The notes: generated by a model from the letters alone, not told the origin. Numbered from the stretch's first letter, positions 24,255 to 32,838 are shown. The stretch: DNA of 64,000 bases from Halorussus marinus (GCF_004765795.1 NZ_SBIV01000008.1:62001-126000); one strand, 5' to 3'. Made by a program: numbers and translations.

Positions 24255-24839
24255 CTACTCGGTTCGAAGGGTATGACAGTTGCGACATCGCGCCTCGTAG
24301 GACTCCTCGGCGCCGACCATGATGGTCGGGTCCTCGACGTGGGCGGGTTCGCCGTCGATGAGCCGCTGGTTTCGGGTCGCGGGCTCGCCACAGACCGCAC
24401 AGATGGCCTGATACTTGTCGACGTACTCAGCGAGCGCGATGAGCCGCGGCACCGGCTCGAACGGCTCGCCCCGGAACGTCTGGTCGGTGCCCGAGACGAT
24501 CACTCTGCGGTCGTCGGCCGCAAGCGCCTCGCAGACCTCGACCAACTCCTCGGAGAAGAAGTTCGCCTCGTCGATCGCGACCACCTGCTCGCCGTTGAGG
24601 CTCTCGGCGATCTCCCAGACGCCCGCCTCGGCGTCGACCACGGTCGCGTCCCACTGGCGACCGTTGTGCGAGCCCACGGTGGCGTCACCGTAGCGGTCGT
24701 CGAGAGCCGGCTTGAACACCGCGACCTCTTGGCCGGCGATCTCGGCCCGGCGGAGCCGGCGGAGCAGTTCCTCGGTCTTCCCGGAGAACATGCACCCGGT
24801 GACGACCTCGACCCACCCGCTGTTCGTTATCTTGTGCAC
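24255..24839 (-). CDS. tdk: thymidine kinase
   Basis: The 194-residue protein from a GTG start has the TK1-type P-loop GCMFSGKTEELLRRL (about residues 15-29), Walker B VVAIDEANFF, the lasso region and a structural zinc site (CAVCG and CRNCH). TK1 enzymes phosphorylate thymidine in dTTP salvage. An AGTTTTGAG TATA-like element (minus strand, about 24864-24872) sits about 28 bases before the start, suggesting a leaderless mRNA. Confidence 0.93.
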   Translation of the reverse strand: MHKITNSGWVEVVTGCMFSGKTEELLRRLRRAEIAGQEVAVFKPALDDRYGDATVGSHNGRQWDATVVDAEAGVWEIAESLNGEQVVAIDEANFFSEELVEVCEALAADDRRVIVSGTDQTFRGEPFEPVPRLIALAEYVDKYQAICAVCGEPATRNQRLIDGEPAHVEDPTIMVGAEESYEARCRNCHTLRTE

Positions 24840-24980
24840 GTCGAGAGTGCGCTCAAGCCTGCCTCAAAACTGTTGTCGATTCGGCCGCGTCGCCGGCGAT
24901 ATCGGGGACGGCCCGACCCGCCCCGGCGTCGGCGCGCGGTCACAGGGAGTGGTTACCCACTTACGGACCGTCGCAGGCGG

Positions 24981-24989
24981 CGTATACTG
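24981..24989 (+). promoter_or_regulatory. TATA-like element of the small zinc-ribbon gene
   Basis: CGTATACTG lies about 31 bases upstream of the ATG at 25017. Confidence 0.5.
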
Positions 24990-25016
24990 AAGCCCCGCGG
25001 CGTCGAGCGGGCACGT

Positions 25017-25229
25017 ATGCGGGCGGACGTCTGCTCGGACTGCGGCCGATCGCTCGACGGGTCGGTCGACCGCTACTTCAGCGTGCCCGCGGACGCCGAC
25101 GGCGAGCGAGCGTCGAGCGACGCAGGCGCCGTCTACTGTCGGGACTGCGGGTTCGTCCGGCTCAACTCGGACGCCTCGCTGCCCGCCGGCGCCCTGCGAG
25201 TCCACGCCCCGACCGGCCCGCGGCGGTAA
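25017..25229 (+). CDS. small zinc-ribbon protein
   Basis: The 70-residue protein has two CxxC pairs (VCSDCGRSL at residues 6-9 and YCRDCGFV at about 41-44), giving a four-Cys zinc knuckle. It ends with a short Pro/Arg tail. Haloarchaea contain many such mini-proteins, thought to be zinc-ribbon adaptors or nucleic-acid binders. The specific role is unknown. It is divergent from tdk. Confidence 0.68.
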   Translation: MRADVCSDCGRSLDGSVDRYFSVPADADGERASSDAGAVYCRDCGFVRLNSDASLPAGALRVHAPTGPRR

Positions 25230-25372
25230 GCGACGGGCGCGTCGGCTCACCGCGACGGGCCGGGCGGTGTCGAGGGCGGGAACCGCGTCGCACGACCGTC
25301 TCGGGCGGGAACGCCGGCGTCGCCGAGCGACCGCTTTATTCTGAAAGACTGCTGGGTGAGAACATGCCGAAT

Positions 25373-25380
25373 CACTATAT
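25373..25380 (+). promoter_or_regulatory. TATA-like element of the DUF192 protein gene
   Basis: ACTATATG lies about 30 bases before the ATG at 25410, consistent with a leaderless transcript. Confidence 0.55.
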
Positions 25381-25409
25381 GCGGATGTATTGTCTGTGGT
25401 GCTGGGGAA

Positions 25410-26972
25410 ATGACAACGAATCGGGGGAGAGTTTTCGCAGTCGTGTTCGCAGTGCTGTTGGCGGTGTCGATGGGGGCGCTGGGGGTACAGGGGTCGGTCG
25501 TGAGCCAGAGCGACGCTGACGGGGCCGGACCGGCGGCGGTCCAGACGTCGGCGGACGGGCTGAACCTGACCGCGTCGGGGTCGAACGTGATCGTGCCCGA
25601 TCACAACGTCACGACCACGTTCACGCTCGCGAACGACGGCGACGAGCCGGCCGCGAGTCCGGCGATCGAACTGGTCAGCGTGCCGGGCGAGTGGGAGGTC
25701 GTCGACCAGTCGGCCGGGGAGAACGTCACCTACAGCGAGTCCGAGCGGGCGTGGATCTCGACCGAGTCGCTCGCGCCCGGCGAGTCGATGACCGTCGAGG
25801 CGACGTTCCGGCTCGCGGCCGACGAGGCGCCGACCGAGTACTACGTCTCGGCGCGGGCCAGCGACGCCGGGGGCGGGTCCGACACGGCGGTCGTGACGTT
25901 CCCGGTCGATCGGGCCGAGGCGAACCTGACACTCGAGACCGGCGTCGCCGACACCGTCGCGCAGGGCGAGAACGTCACGATGGACGTGACCCTGCGAAAC
26001 GACGGCGAGGCCGACAGCACGGCGCCCGCCGTCGGCGTCGTGGTACCAGCCGGCTGGGCGATCGTCGACCAGTCGTCGGGGGAGAACGTCAACTTCAGCG
26101 AGGGCAACGCCGAGTGGCTCTCGACCGAACCGCTCGCGCCCGGCGAGTCGACGACCGTCTCGGCGGTGGTACGTCCGGCAGACGACGTGAAGCCGGGCGA
26201 GTACTACGTCTCGGTGCGAGGGTACGACGCCGACGGCGAGTCGGCCGTGAGCGCGGCGGCGATAACCGTCACCGAGGCGGCCGACGAGACGGCGACCGAG
26301 ACGACCGCGAGCGAGGAGACGACGGCCGCCGTCTCCGAGGAGACCACTGCGGCCGAGACGACGACCGACGCGCAAGCTGAGGGCGAAGCGACCGAGACGA
26401 CAGAAGCCGAAACGACCGCGGCCGAAGACAACGAAACGACCGCGGCCGAAGACAACGAGACGACCGCGGTCGAGGGCAATGAAACGACCGCGACCGAAGG
26501 CAATGAAACGACCGCGGCCGAAGCGGCGGCCCAGCCCCAAACCATCACCGAGACCGTCGACGCGACGTTCCTCGTCGACGGCGAGGCGGTGGCGAACGTG
26601 ACGCTGGAGGTCGCCGACTCGCCCGACGAGCGGGCGACTGGCCTGATGCACCGCGAGTCGCTGCCGGAGGACCGCGGGATGGTGTTCGTCTACGGCGAGG
26701 CCGACGAGCGGTCGTTCTGGATGAAGAACACGCTGATCCCGCTCGACATGGTGTTCGTCGACGCGAACGGCACCGTCCGCAACGTCGAGCACGCCGACCC
26801 GCCGGCGCCCGAGGCGTCCGACGACGAGCTCGCGACCTACGCCAGCGACGGCCCGGCGAAGTACGTCCTCGAGATGGAACAGGGGTTCGCTAACGAGACC
26901 GGCATCGGGCCGGGCGCGCAAGTCGAGTTCGACGTCGAGGGGTCCCTGGAGCCGAACCAGACCGACTCGTGA
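25410..26972 (+). CDS. exported DUF192 protein with two NEW3/CARDB-like domains and a repetitive stalk
   Basis: The 520-residue exported protein has a Sec signal (about residues 1-30). Two consecutive beta-sandwich repeats have parallel sequences (WEVVDQSAGENVTYSESERAWISTESLAPGES and WAIVDQSSGENVNFSEGNAEWLSTEPLAPGES). A Thr/Glu-rich stalk contains four AEDNETTA-type octapeptides, each carrying an N-E-T sequon. A C-terminal DUF192 domain includes ERATGLMHRESLPEDRGMVFVY, RSFWMKNTLIPLDMVFVD and PAKYVLEMEQGFANETGIGPGAQVEF. DUF192 proteins are small exported domains of unknown function. Here the domain is presented outside the cell on a probably glycosylated stalk. Confidence 0.8.
   Translation: MTTNRGRVFAVVFAVLLAVSMGALGVQGSVVSQSDADGAGPAAVQTSADGLNLTASGSNVIVPDHNVTTTFTLANDGDEPAASPAIELVSVPGEWEVVDQSAGENVTYSESERAWISTESLAPGESMTVEATFRLAADEAPTEYYVSARASDAGGGSDTAVVTFPVDRAEANLTLETGVADTVAQGENVTMDVTLRNDGEADSTAPAVGVVVPAGWAIVDQSSGENVNFSEGNAEWLSTEPLAPGESTTVSAVVRPADDVKPGEYYVSVRGYDADGESAVSAAAITVTEAADETATETTASEETTAAVSEETTAAETTTDAQAEGEATETTEAETTAAEDNETTAAEDNETTAVEGNETTATEGNETTAAEAAAQPQTITETVDATFLVDGEAVANVTLEVADSPDERATGLMHRESLPEDRGMVFVYGEADERSFWMKNTLIPLDMVFVDANGTVRNVEHADPPAPEASDDELATYASDGPAKYVLEMEQGFANETGIGPGAQVEFDVEGSLEPNQTDS
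26421..26516 (+). repeat. 24-bp in-frame tandem repeat, four copies (stalk of the DUF192 protein)
   Basis: Four 24-base units (26421-26444, 26445-26468, 26469-26492, 26493-26516) encode AEDNETTA, AEDNETTA, VEGNETTA and TEGNETTA. Each unit contributes one N-E-T glycosylation sequon. Copies 1-2 and 3-4 are more alike, suggesting stepwise duplication, so copy number may vary between strains. Confidence 0.85.
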
Positions 26973-27025
26973 ACGCGGTCGGCGCCTCGGCGGGCCGACC
27001 CGCCGCGCGCTCGACCTCACTAAGA

Positions 27026-27033
27026 CTTTATAG
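27026..27033 (+). promoter_or_regulatory. TATA-like element upstream of the LVIVD gene
   Basis: CTTTATAG precedes the ATG at 27099 by about 66 bases, implying a 5' leader of roughly 40 bases. A 29-codon frame starting at the ATG at 27050 overlaps the main start in another frame. Confidence 0.5.
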
Positions 27034-27098
27034 CTGGCAGAAGGGAACAATGGAGAATATTGATTATCGAATGTGTTGGGTTACCACTGGGAAGTCGA

Positions 27099-28601
27099 AT
27101 GGTCGAAAACACTCGACGCGCGTTCCTGAAGACACTTAGTGCGACGGCGCTCGCCGTCGGCGGCGTGGGGAAAGTGGGGGCACAGCAATCCGGCGGTCAG
27201 GAGCAAGTAACTGCGACGAGCGGCGTCCTCGAACTCGAGGCCCACTCGTTGCTGTCGGACCCGCCGGGCGGGTTCTCGGAGGTAGACGTCCGGGCCGACG
27301 GCCAGTACACGGTCATGGGGAGCTATCTCGGCGAGGGCGGGTCGTTCCTCGCGGACCTGAGCGACCTGTCGAACCCGACCGAGGCCCACCGGCTCCCGTC
27401 GTCGGCCTCGACCCGGAACGCCGACGTGAAGTTCGACAGCCGCGACGGCCTGTACTACCGATCCCAAGAGCCAAACGACGACCAGGGGATGGGCGGCGTC
27501 GAGGTCGTCGACTACGGCCACGACGCCGGGTCGGTCTCGGAACCCGAGGTGGTCGGCCGGGTCGACCGCCCCTCGGGAGTTCACAACATGGACGCCCACT
27601 ACAGCGAGCCGGTCCTCTATCTGGTCAACTCGCGAGTAGATGACATGGGCGACGCCGAGAACCCATCGGGGTCGGCACCGGGCATCACGGTGGTCGACAC
27701 GAGCGACCCCGCCAATCCCGAACGGGTCACCACGGTCGAACCGCTGGGGTCGAACCACGACGTCGTGGTCGACGAGAACCGCGACATGCTCCACTCGGCG
27801 TTCATCGCCGGGGAGTTCGTGGGCTACGCCGTCCACGACATCAGCGATCCCCGGAGTCCAGAGCTGGTCGGCACCTTCGACTACAAGTACCGGCCGAACT
27901 ACTCGGAGGTCGGCGAGGTCGGGTTCGAACTGTGTCACTACGCCCACCCCGACCCGGAGGAAGACCTCGTGATCGTCGGCGACGAGAAGGGGACCGGACT
28001 CCCCGGCGGCAAGCACGTACTCGACGTCGGGTGGCAGGACGGCTCGTTCGAGGACCCCGTCCACGTCGGGTTCGTCCACTCGCCGAACGCGAAGTCCCAG
28101 GACGGGGAGTTCGCGCTCTACGACTGGACGACCCACAACCACGAGGTCGTCTACAAGAACGGGACCCGACTGCTCGTCGACGGGGGCTACCACGAGGGAG
28201 CGGTCGTCTACGACCTCTCGGACCCGACCAACCCCGTGGCGGCCCACCAGTATCTCACCATCGACGGCGCCGAGGAAGCACAGGGCGCCGACTGGATCGG
28301 CGACCCCCCGATGGCGTGGGGCGCGAACTACAACGACGAGCGGGACTTCGTCGCGGTCAGCGACCTCGAAACCGGGCTGTACGTGTTCCGAGTCAGCGAC
28401 GAGGAGTCGCCGGTCCGGACCGTCGAGGAGCAACTCGATCGCGACGGCGACGGCGAGCTGACCCAGGCCGATGTCCAGCGCGCGATCTCCTACTGGGAGG
28501 ACGGCGAGACCGTACCCAACACGGGGGTCGCCGGCGATAACGTCGAAATGACCACCGACCGGCTCCAGCAGGTCCTCCGGTCGGCCCGACAGAGCCAGTA
28601 G
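27099..28601 (+). CDS. Tat-exported LVIVD-repeat beta-propeller protein with dockerin-like C-terminus
   Basis: The 500-residue protein has a Tat signal (TRRAFLKTLSATALAVGG, about residues 4-22). Repeated LVIVD-type units follow (VVDTSDPANPERVTTVE, VHDISDPRSPELVGTFDYKY, VYDLSDPTNPVAAHQYL), each with the Asp-x-Ser-Asp-Pro turn of this propeller family. The C-terminal segment LDRDGDGELTQADVQRAISYW resembles a dockerin/EF-hand calcium loop. It probably acts as an extracellular binding or scaffold protein, with the ligand unknown. It is followed at 50 bases by the DUF7282 gene. Confidence 0.78.
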   Translation: MVENTRRAFLKTLSATALAVGGVGKVGAQQSGGQEQVTATSGVLELEAHSLLSDPPGGFSEVDVRADGQYTVMGSYLGEGGSFLADLSDLSNPTEAHRLPSSASTRNADVKFDSRDGLYYRSQEPNDDQGMGGVEVVDYGHDAGSVSEPEVVGRVDRPSGVHNMDAHYSEPVLYLVNSRVDDMGDAENPSGSAPGITVVDTSDPANPERVTTVEPLGSNHDVVVDENRDMLHSAFIAGEFVGYAVHDISDPRSPELVGTFDYKYRPNYSEVGEVGFELCHYAHPDPEEDLVIVGDEKGTGLPGGKHVLDVGWQDGSFEDPVHVGFVHSPNAKSQDGEFALYDWTTHNHEVVYKNGTRLLVDGGYHEGAVVYDLSDPTNPVAAHQYLTIDGAEEAQGADWIGDPPMAWGANYNDERDFVAVSDLETGLYVFRVSDEESPVRTVEEQLDRDGDGELTQADVQRAISYWEDGETVPNTGVAGDNVEMTTDRLQQVLRSARQSQ

Positions 28602-28651
28602 CGGCTTTCGACCGGACGGGATCGACCTCGTCCGACCACAGTTTCGTCCCA

Positions 28652-29542
28652 ATGTCAACGACAAACAGCACGTTCGCACTCGCGGTCGCCTGCCTGCTCG
28701 TCGGGAGCGCCGTCGCGCTCGGAGCCGGTATCGCGACCGCGCACGGCAACCACCTCAGTGCCGACGCCCAGCTTTCGAGCGACGGCACGGTGGTGGTCGA
28801 GAACCTCTTCTTCCAGAACGGCGGCTACCTCGCGGTCCGCGCCGACGACGGCGAGAGTCCGGGCCGGGTGCTCGGGTACGAGCGCCTCGGGGCGGGCTAC
28901 CGGAGCGCGGTGTCGGTCACCGCCGACGCCGAGTACTGGGCCGAGCAGACGAACGCGACGACCGTCTGGGCGACGCTCCACCGCGACGACGGCGACGGCG
29001 AGTTCGAGCCCAACGGCGACGACGACCTCTTCCGGTCGTTCGGTAGCTTCGCCGGCACGCAGATTAGCGTCGGCAAGACCGACGACGGACGGTCGTACGT
29101 CGTCGCCGCGAGCGCGTCGGGGGCCCGACAGGCGACCGACGGCCCGACCGTCGCGATCGAGAACGCGTCGCTGGCCGAGCCCGGCTACCTCGCGATCCAC
29201 GCCGTCGAAGACGACTACTCGCCGGGAGACGTGGTCGGTCACGTCCGCCTGGAGCCGGGCGTCCACCAGAACGTGACCGTCGAGATAGACGAGTCGTTCT
29301 ACGAGTCGCTCGACGAGCGCTACCGGCTGTACGCGATGATCCACGCCGACGACGGCGACGGGGAGTTCGACCCCGAGGCCGACGAGGCCGTGACCGTCGG
29401 CGACGCGACGGTCGGGTCGCTGTTCGACCTCCGGAAGGCGGGCGAGGACGGCGGCCTCGTCAACACCGCCGAGCCGACCGCGACGACGACCGAGGAGTCG
29501 CTCGTGAACACGCCGACCGAGAACCAGACCACACAGAGCTAA
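28652..29542 (+). CDS. exported DUF7282-type protein
   Basis: The 296-residue protein has a Sec signal peptide (about residues 1-31) and two related beta domains. Each has the pattern VVVENLFFQNGGYLAVRADDGESPGRVLGY or VAIENASLAEPGYLAIHAVEDDYSPGDVVGH, then a DGDGEFEPNGDDD or DGDGEFDPEADEA acidic loop. This is the haloarchaeal DUF7282 fold (function unknown), with calcium binding by the Asp loops plausible. The C-terminus is Thr-rich and lacks a clear anchor. It is four bases upstream of the P19-like gene, hence the same operon. Confidence 0.75.
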   Translation: MSTTNSTFALAVACLLVGSAVALGAGIATAHGNHLSADAQLSSDGTVVVENLFFQNGGYLAVRADDGESPGRVLGYERLGAGYRSAVSVTADAEYWAEQTNATTVWATLHRDDGDGEFEPNGDDDLFRSFGSFAGTQISVGKTDDGRSYVVAASASGARQATDGPTVAIENASLAEPGYLAIHAVEDDYSPGDVVGHVRLEPGVHQNVTVEIDESFYESLDERYRLYAMIHADDGDGEFDPEADEAVTVGDATVGSLFDLRKAGEDGGLVNTAEPTATTTEESLVNTPTENQTTQS

Positions 29543-29546
29543 TCCA

Positions 29547-30701
29547 ATGACCGACGACACCGGCACAGACGACGGACCGATCGACCGACGGGCGACGATG
29601 AGGCGGCGCGCGTTTCTCGCGTTCGGGTCGGGGCTCGCCGCCGGGACGGCGCTCTCGGGCGCCGTCGGCGGCGCCTCGACGCGCGACCGACCGAACCGAC
29701 AGGAGACCACGACCGGGAACGAGACCGCCGGTCCCCAGCGCACGACGGTCGAAGACCGGCCCGAGGGCGTCTACGTCCAGCCGTTCCTCGAATCGATGTC
29801 GATGCAGGGGACCGCGGAGGTCGGCGACTACGCGGTCGCGTTGCTGTACACCGTCCCGCACGTCTTCTGGACGGTGACCGGGAGCGACCGGTCCAGACAG
29901 CCGCTGTCTCCGGACGCCTCGGCCCACGTCATGGCGCAAGTGTGGGACCCCGAGACCGACACCGTCCTGCCCGAGGCGGGGCTGTCGATCGAGATCACCC
30001 GAGACGGCGAACTCGTCTCCGAGGAGGTCATCTACCCGATGCTCTCCCAGCGGATGGGCTTTCACTACGGCGGGAACTTCACGCTCGACGGCGACGGAAC
30101 CTACGGCGTGCGCGTGAGCGTCGGCGGGCTCCAAATCCCCCGGACCGGCGCGTTCGAGGGCCGGTTCGGCGAGCCGGCGAGCGCGGAGCTCGAACTGACG
30201 TTCACCGAGGCGACCCGCTCGGAGATCCGGATTCGAGAGATCGATCAGGCGGGCGAGCGCGGCGCGCTCCGGCCAATGGAGATGGAGGCACTGCCGCTCG
30301 GTCGCGCGCCCGCGCTCGAAGAGCTTCCGGGATCGGTCGTCGGCACCGCCGAGAGCGGCGACGCCCGGTTCGCGGTGAGCCGGGTGCCCGCCGACGAGGC
30401 CGGCCGGTTCACCGACGGCGAGCCGTACCTCCTCGCGTCGGCCCGGACGCCGTACAACGATCTCGTGTTGCCGATGATGGGCGTCGAGGCCGCCGTCACC
30501 CGCGACGGCGAGACCGCGTTCGAGGGCCGACTCGAACGGACGCTCGACCCCGAGGCCGGCTACCACTACGGCGCGGCCGTCCCGGGGCTGGCGGCCGGCG
30601 ACACCGTCGCGCTGTCGGTGTCGACGCCGCCGCAGGTCGCCCGCCATCAGGGGTACGAGACGGCGTTTCTCGACATGCCCGAGATGGAGCTGACGGTGTA
30701 G
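29547..30701 (+). CDS. Tat-exported protein with two P19/Tp34-like metal-binding halves (DUF7350-like)
   Basis: The 384-residue protein has a Tat signal (MRRRAFLAFGSGLAAGTALSG, about residues 18-38). The first half (about residues 75-200) contains YAVALLYTVPHVFW and GFHYGGNFTLDGDGTYGVRV, which resembles the HYG-x-N strand of bacterial P19/Tp34 periplasmic iron/copper-binding proteins. The second half (about 270-384) repeats the layout with GYHYGAAVPGLAAGDTVAL. P19-type proteins bind Cu/Fe and feed Ftr1-type iron permeases, but no permease lies in the window. The homology is my reading of motifs and needs a structure search. Confidence 0.65.
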   Translation: MTDDTGTDDGPIDRRATMRRRAFLAFGSGLAAGTALSGAVGGASTRDRPNRQETTTGNETAGPQRTTVEDRPEGVYVQPFLESMSMQGTAEVGDYAVALLYTVPHVFWTVTGSDRSRQPLSPDASAHVMAQVWDPETDTVLPEAGLSIEITRDGELVSEEVIYPMLSQRMGFHYGGNFTLDGDGTYGVRVSVGGLQIPRTGAFEGRFGEPASAELELTFTEATRSEIRIREIDQAGERGALRPMEMEALPLGRAPALEELPGSVVGTAESGDARFAVSRVPADEAGRFTDGEPYLLASARTPYNDLVLPMMGVEAAVTRDGETAFEGRLERTLDPEAGYHYGAAVPGLAAGDTVALSVSTPPQVARHQGYETAFLDMPEMELTV

Positions 30702-30739
30702 GAAACACTCTTGGGAGTTCGTCCCATACCTACGGGGCG

Positions 30740-32020
30740 ATGACACCGAGTGCGAACCGGGGGCTGTCGCGCCGGGCGTTCGTCCGAACGGCCGTCGCGA
30801 TCGGGGGAGCGCCCGCACTCGACGCTTGCATCGAACGCTGGGGAGCGCCCGACGCCGCGCGACCGCCCGACGGCGGACAGTCGCTCCCCGAGCGACAGTT
30901 CGCGTGGGACGAGTCGGTCGCGACCGACGAGGCGGGCAACCACCTCGGGCCCCGCCACCGCGTGCTGTTGTACCTCGACTACGCCCGCGAGGGCGAGCCG
31001 ACCGACGCCGACCGCGAGCGGACCGAGGCGGCGCTCGGGAGCCTCGAACGCGCCTACGAGTGGAGCAACGACGGCCTGCTTTTCACCGTGAGCTACTCGC
31101 CGGCGTACTTCGAGCGGTTCGGCGCCGACCTCCCCGAATCGGTCGAGTTGCCCGAACCCGAGGCGCTCTCGTCGTTCGAGGACCCGGCGCTCGACCGGCC
31201 GGACGCGGTCGTCCACCTCGCGAGCGACCACGGCGAGGCGGTGCTGGCGGCCGAGGAGGCGCTGATGGGCGACCGCGAGTCGCTCGGCGACGTCGAGATG
31301 CAGGCGTCGCTGGCCGACGCCTTCGAGCGGGTCGACCGCCGGACGGGGTTCATCGGCGACGGCCTGCCCGCCGACAATCAGGACGTCGCCGGGATTCCCG
31401 ACTCGGAGCCGGTCCCGGAGGACGCCCCGCTCTACATGGGGTTCAAGTCGGGGTTCCGAAAGAATCAGGCGAGCGAGGACCGGGTCGCGATCGAGTCCGG
31501 GCCGTTCGCCGACGGAACCACCCAGCAGATCTCCCAGATCCGGCTCCGGCTCGACGACTGGTACGGCGAGCAGGACCACGACGAACGGGTGGGCGAGATG
31601 TTCTGTCCGTTCCACGCCGAGGAGGGCCTCGTCGAGGAGACCGGCGAGGAACTCGGCGATTCGAGCCGGGTCGAGGAGTGTCCCGAGGATCTGGACGCGA
31701 CCGCCCGCGAGCACGGCCGGATCGGCCACGCCCAGAAGAACGCGACGGTGCGAGAGGACGGCTCGCCGATCATCCTCCGGCGGGACTTCAACTCGACCGA
31801 CGGCGACGAGGCCGGGGTCCACTTCCTGTCGCTCCAGCGGTCGATCGCCGACTTCGTGAAGACCCGGGAGGCGATGAACGGCACCGAGCAGACCCGCAAC
31901 CTCGAGATCCGCCAGCGGGTGAACAACGGCATCCTCGAGTACACGTTCGTCAAGCGCCGGGGCAACTACCTCCTCCCGCCCCGGAGCCGGCGGGCGCTCC
32001 CGACGCCGCGGTCCGGGTAG
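30740..32020 (+). CDS. Tat-exported DyP-type peroxidase-like protein (DUF7405-like)
   Basis: The 426-residue protein begins with a Tat signal (SRRAFVRTAVAIGGAPALDAC). The Cys at residue 30 could be a lipidation site, though LDAC is an imperfect lipobox. The C-terminal half resembles DyP/EfeB peroxidases: LYMGFKSGF (231-239) at the place of the GxxDG motif, GHAQKN (329-334) at the proximal heme His, then IILRRDFNSTDGDEAGVHFLSLQRSIADF (345-373). The distal Asp of GxxDG is Ser here. It may be a heme or iron-handling protein rather than a classic peroxidase. It follows the P19-like gene after 38 bases. Confidence 0.65.
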   Translation: MTPSANRGLSRRAFVRTAVAIGGAPALDACIERWGAPDAARPPDGGQSLPERQFAWDESVATDEAGNHLGPRHRVLLYLDYAREGEPTDADRERTEAALGSLERAYEWSNDGLLFTVSYSPAYFERFGADLPESVELPEPEALSSFEDPALDRPDAVVHLASDHGEAVLAAEEALMGDRESLGDVEMQASLADAFERVDRRTGFIGDGLPADNQDVAGIPDSEPVPEDAPLYMGFKSGFRKNQASEDRVAIESGPFADGTTQQISQIRLRLDDWYGEQDHDERVGEMFCPFHAEEGLVEETGEELGDSSRVEECPEDLDATAREHGRIGHAQKNATVREDGSPIILRRDFNSTDGDEAGVHFLSLQRSIADFVKTREAMNGTEQTRNLEIRQRVNNGILEYTFVKRRGNYLLPPRSRRALPTPRSG

Positions 32021-32081
32021 GGACCCGGCCGGCGCGCGCCGACCGCGCCGCTTTTGTCCGCGAGCGCCCTGGGTCCTGTCG

Positions 32082-32816
32082 ATGGAAGTCGCTATCCTCA
32101 CCGTCGGCGACGAGGTGCTCGCGGGCGACACCGCGAACACGAACGCGACGTGGCTCGCGAGCCGGCTCACCGAGGGCGGCGCGACCGTCGCGCGCATCCT
32201 CACGGTGCCCGACGACCGCGAACTCGTCGGCGACACCGTCGCCGAGTGGGCCCGGGCGTTCGACGCCGTGGTCGTCACCGGCGGGCTCGGTGGGACCCAC
32301 GACGACGTGACCGCCGACGCGGTCGCCGACGCGTTCGACCGCGACCTCGTCGTCGACGACGCGGTCCGCGAAAACGTGGTCGCGACCGTCGCGGCCTACC
32401 GCGACGAGAACCCCGAGACGGTCGCGGCCCACGACCTCGACATCGACGTCGACGCGTGGGCCGCGCTCCCGGCGGGGAGCCGGCCGCTGATGAACCCCGA
32501 GGGGCTCTGTCCGGGCTGTGTGGTCGAGAACGTCTACGCGTTCCCGGGCGTCCCCGCCGAGATGGAGGCGCTGTTCGAAACAGTCGCCGGGGAGTTCAGC
32601 GGCGACGCGGTCTCGACCACGCTGTACACCCCACAGCCCGAGGCGTCGGTGGTCGAGGCGGTCGCGGGCGTCCGCGAGCGATTCGACGTGACGGTGGGGA
32701 GCTACCCCGCGACCGAGAAACAGAACCGGCTGAAGGTGACCGGAACCGACTCCGAAGCGGTCGCGGCGGCGGCCGCGTGGCTCCGCGATCGGGTCGAGGT
32801 CAGCGCCGAGGAGTAA
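32082..32816 (+). CDS. CinA/MoaB-like molybdopterin-binding domain protein
   Basis: The 244-residue protein has the MoCF-biosynthesis fold typical of the CinA N-terminal domain: VAILTVGDEVLAGDTANTNATWLASRL (residues 3-29), FDAVVVTGGLGGTHDDVTADAVADAF and PLMNPEGLCPGCVVENVYAFPGVPAEM. The C-terminal amidase domain (nicotinamide-nucleotide deamidase) of bacterial CinA is absent. It might bind a nucleotide or pterin, or act as a pyrophosphatase. A CTTTTG TATA-like element lies at 32051-32056, about 30 bases upstream. Confidence 0.85.
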   Translation: MEVAILTVGDEVLAGDTANTNATWLASRLTEGGATVARILTVPDDRELVGDTVAEWARAFDAVVVTGGLGGTHDDVTADAVADAFDRDLVVDDAVRENVVATVAAYRDENPETVAAHDLDIDVDAWAALPAGSRPLMNPEGLCPGCVVENVYAFPGVPAEMEALFETVAGEFSGDAVSTTLYTPQPEASVVEAVAGVRERFDVTVGSYPATEKQNRLKVTGTDSEAVAAAAAWLRDRVEVSAEE

Positions 32817-32838
32817 TCACGCGGGCGGCGTCGGGTCG

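Noticed and set aside
24864-27050. 728-codon minus-strand frame opposite the DUF192 protein gene
   Set aside because: It contains Arg/Gly-rich pseudo-repeats that are only the complement of the Thr/Glu stalk repeats, and it has no own promoter or SD.
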